Of a DNA stretch of 5,267 bases, positions 4,629-5,267 are shown piece after piece. The translations under genes were made by a program, and so were the position numbers. The notes below the pieces were generated by a model. It worked only from the letters and a program-made list of their open reading frames with translations, searched no databases and was not told where the DNA came from. The stretch is from Actinomycetes bacterium (lineage in GTDB: Bacteria; Actinomycetota; Actinomycetes; Actinomycetales; Cellulomonadaceae). Location of the stretch: positions 1-5,267 of the forward strand of contig JAFABT010000366.1 of NCBI GenBank assembly GCA_023425905.1, written 5' to 3'. The number at the start of each line of letters is the position of its first letter. The first letter of the stretch is position 1.

Positions 4629-5267
4629 TCAGCGCTCGGACGACGGGGCCGAGAAGGCGTCGGGCTCCTCCGAGGCACGCGCGGCCTCGTGGACCGCCGC
4701 CGCGGTCGCCTCGGCAGCGGCCTCCTCCTCGGCGCGCAGCTCGGCGCCCCGGCGCAGCACGTACTCGACTGCGCTCTGGGCGTCGTCGACGAGTGCGATG
4801 AGGTCGACGTCGACCTGCGAGACCATCCCGCGGCCGACGGCCTCGACCTTGATCCAGTCGAGCAGCCCACGCCAGTAGTCGGAGTCGACGAGGACGATCG
4901 GGAAGCCCGTGACCTTGTGCGTCTGGACGAGGGTGAGCGCCTCGAAGAGCTCGTCGAAGGTGCCGAACCCGCCCGGGAGGACGATGAAGCCCTGGGCGTA
5001 CTTGACGAACATCGTCTTGCGGGCGAAGAAGTAGCGGAAGTTGACCCCGAGGTCGACCCAGTGGTTCATGCCCTGCTCGAAGGGCAGCTCGATTCCGAGC
5101 CCGACCGACAGGCCGCCGGCCTCGCTCGCACCCTTGTTCGCAGCCTCCATGATCCCGGGGCCACCGCCCGTGATGACGGCGTAGCCCGCCTCGACGAGGA
5201 GCCGCGCGACCTCCTCGGCGACCGCGTAGTCGGGGTGGTCCGGCTTGGTCCGCGCCGAGCCGAAGAC
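4629..5267 (-). CDS. LOG family / TIGR00730 Rossmann-fold protein (partial, N-terminus outside window)
   Basis: The last 212 residues are visible and the frame runs to the window edge, starting VFGSARTKPDHPDY. Family marks are ITGGGPGIMEAANKGA (visible 32-47), FFARKTMFVKYAQGFIVL (80-97) with the conserved Arg83-Lys84, and PGGFGTFDE (98-106), the PGGxGTxxE nucleotide-binding motif. LOG proteins cleave cytokinin riboside monophosphates to base plus ribose phosphate. This longer bacterial branch has GGGPGIMEA rather than the short-LOG GGGxxGLMG form, and its natural substrate is unclear; a nucleoside monophosphate glycosidase is a fair guess. An internal ATG at 5150 is not the start, because the fold's first strand and GGGPG motif lie upstream. 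The tail (177-212) is Ala/Glu-rich, low complexity and probably disordered. It leads into folP after a 13-base gap, so the two are likely one transcript. Confidence 0.92.
   Translation of the reverse strand, partial: VFGSARTKPDHPDYAVAEEVARLLVEAGYAVITGGGPGIMEAANKGASEAGGLSVGLGIELPFEQGMNHWVDLGVNFRYFFARKTMFVKYAQGFIVLPGGFGTFDELFEALTLVQTHKVTGFPIVLVDSDYWRGLLDWIKVEAVGRGMVSQVDVDLIALVDDAQSAVEYVLRRGAELRAEEEAAAEATAAAVHEAARASEEPDAFSAPSSER

Noticed and set aside
3734..4870. Longer 378-residue FolP reading starting at 4870
   Set aside because: The first 85 residues would be Ser/Arg/Pro-rich and overlap the LOG-like gene; the barrel begins only after GTG 4615.
4629..5150. Short LOG-like protein starting at the internal ATG 5150
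   Set aside because: It would remove the first strand and the GGGPG motif, which are in frame upstream to the window edge.
1..5267. CRISPR array, insertion sequence, tRNA/rRNA or toxin-antitoxin pair
   Set aside because: I saw no repeated spacer pattern, terminal inverted repeats with a transposase, tRNA-like cloverleaf, rRNA sequence or small toxin-like gene pair. The DUF3117 gene is a lone conserved gene, not half of a pair.

Overview
The window is chromosomal DNA from a very GC-rich actinobacterium. Codon third positions are almost all G or C, GTG starts are common, and the proteins look most like those of Micrococcales, perhaps a Cellulomonas-type genus. That placement is inferred from protein style, not from a search. 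There is no sign of a mobile element, prophage, CRISPR array, tRNA or rRNA. It reads as a conserved housekeeping and stress-response neighbourhood, and I see no convincing new multi-gene system.

Layout from left to right. Positions 1-845 (minus strand) hold a translationally overlapping pair: an ECF sigma factor closely matching mycobacterial SigE (204-845) and the start of its zinc-binding anti-sigma factor (1-207, cut by the window edge). The 191-base divergent gap (846-1036) carries a very good ECF-type promoter facing the sigma gene, which suggests autoregulation. A SAM-dependent O-methyltransferase (1037-1696) runs the other way. After a short convergent gap with terminator-like hairpins, four minus-strand genes follow. 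In transcription order from the right edge they are a LOG/TIGR00730 Rossmann-fold protein (partial, 4629-5267), a FolP2-type dihydropteroate synthase homologue (3734-4615), a 55-residue DUF3117 protein with a perfect ribosome binding site (3438-3605), and an M17 leucyl aminopeptidase (1776-3293, with coding sequence apparently extending upstream of that start).

The order LOG-like / folP2 / DUF3117 / ... / O-methyltransferase / sigE / anti-sigma resembles the Mycobacterium tuberculosis Rv1205-Rv1222 region, recalled from knowledge of that genome. Here it is compacted, and pepA is present in the block. The genes do not form one pathway. The sigma/anti-sigma pair is an envelope-stress switch. 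The FolP-like and LOG-like genes are probably co-transcribed (13 bases apart). DUF3117 seems to have its own promoter and translation signal.

The points most worth a second look are the ECF promoter, the altered substrate loop in the FolP homologue, the missing ordinary start codon for the conserved N-terminus of PepA, and the persistent linkage of DUF3117 to this locus.
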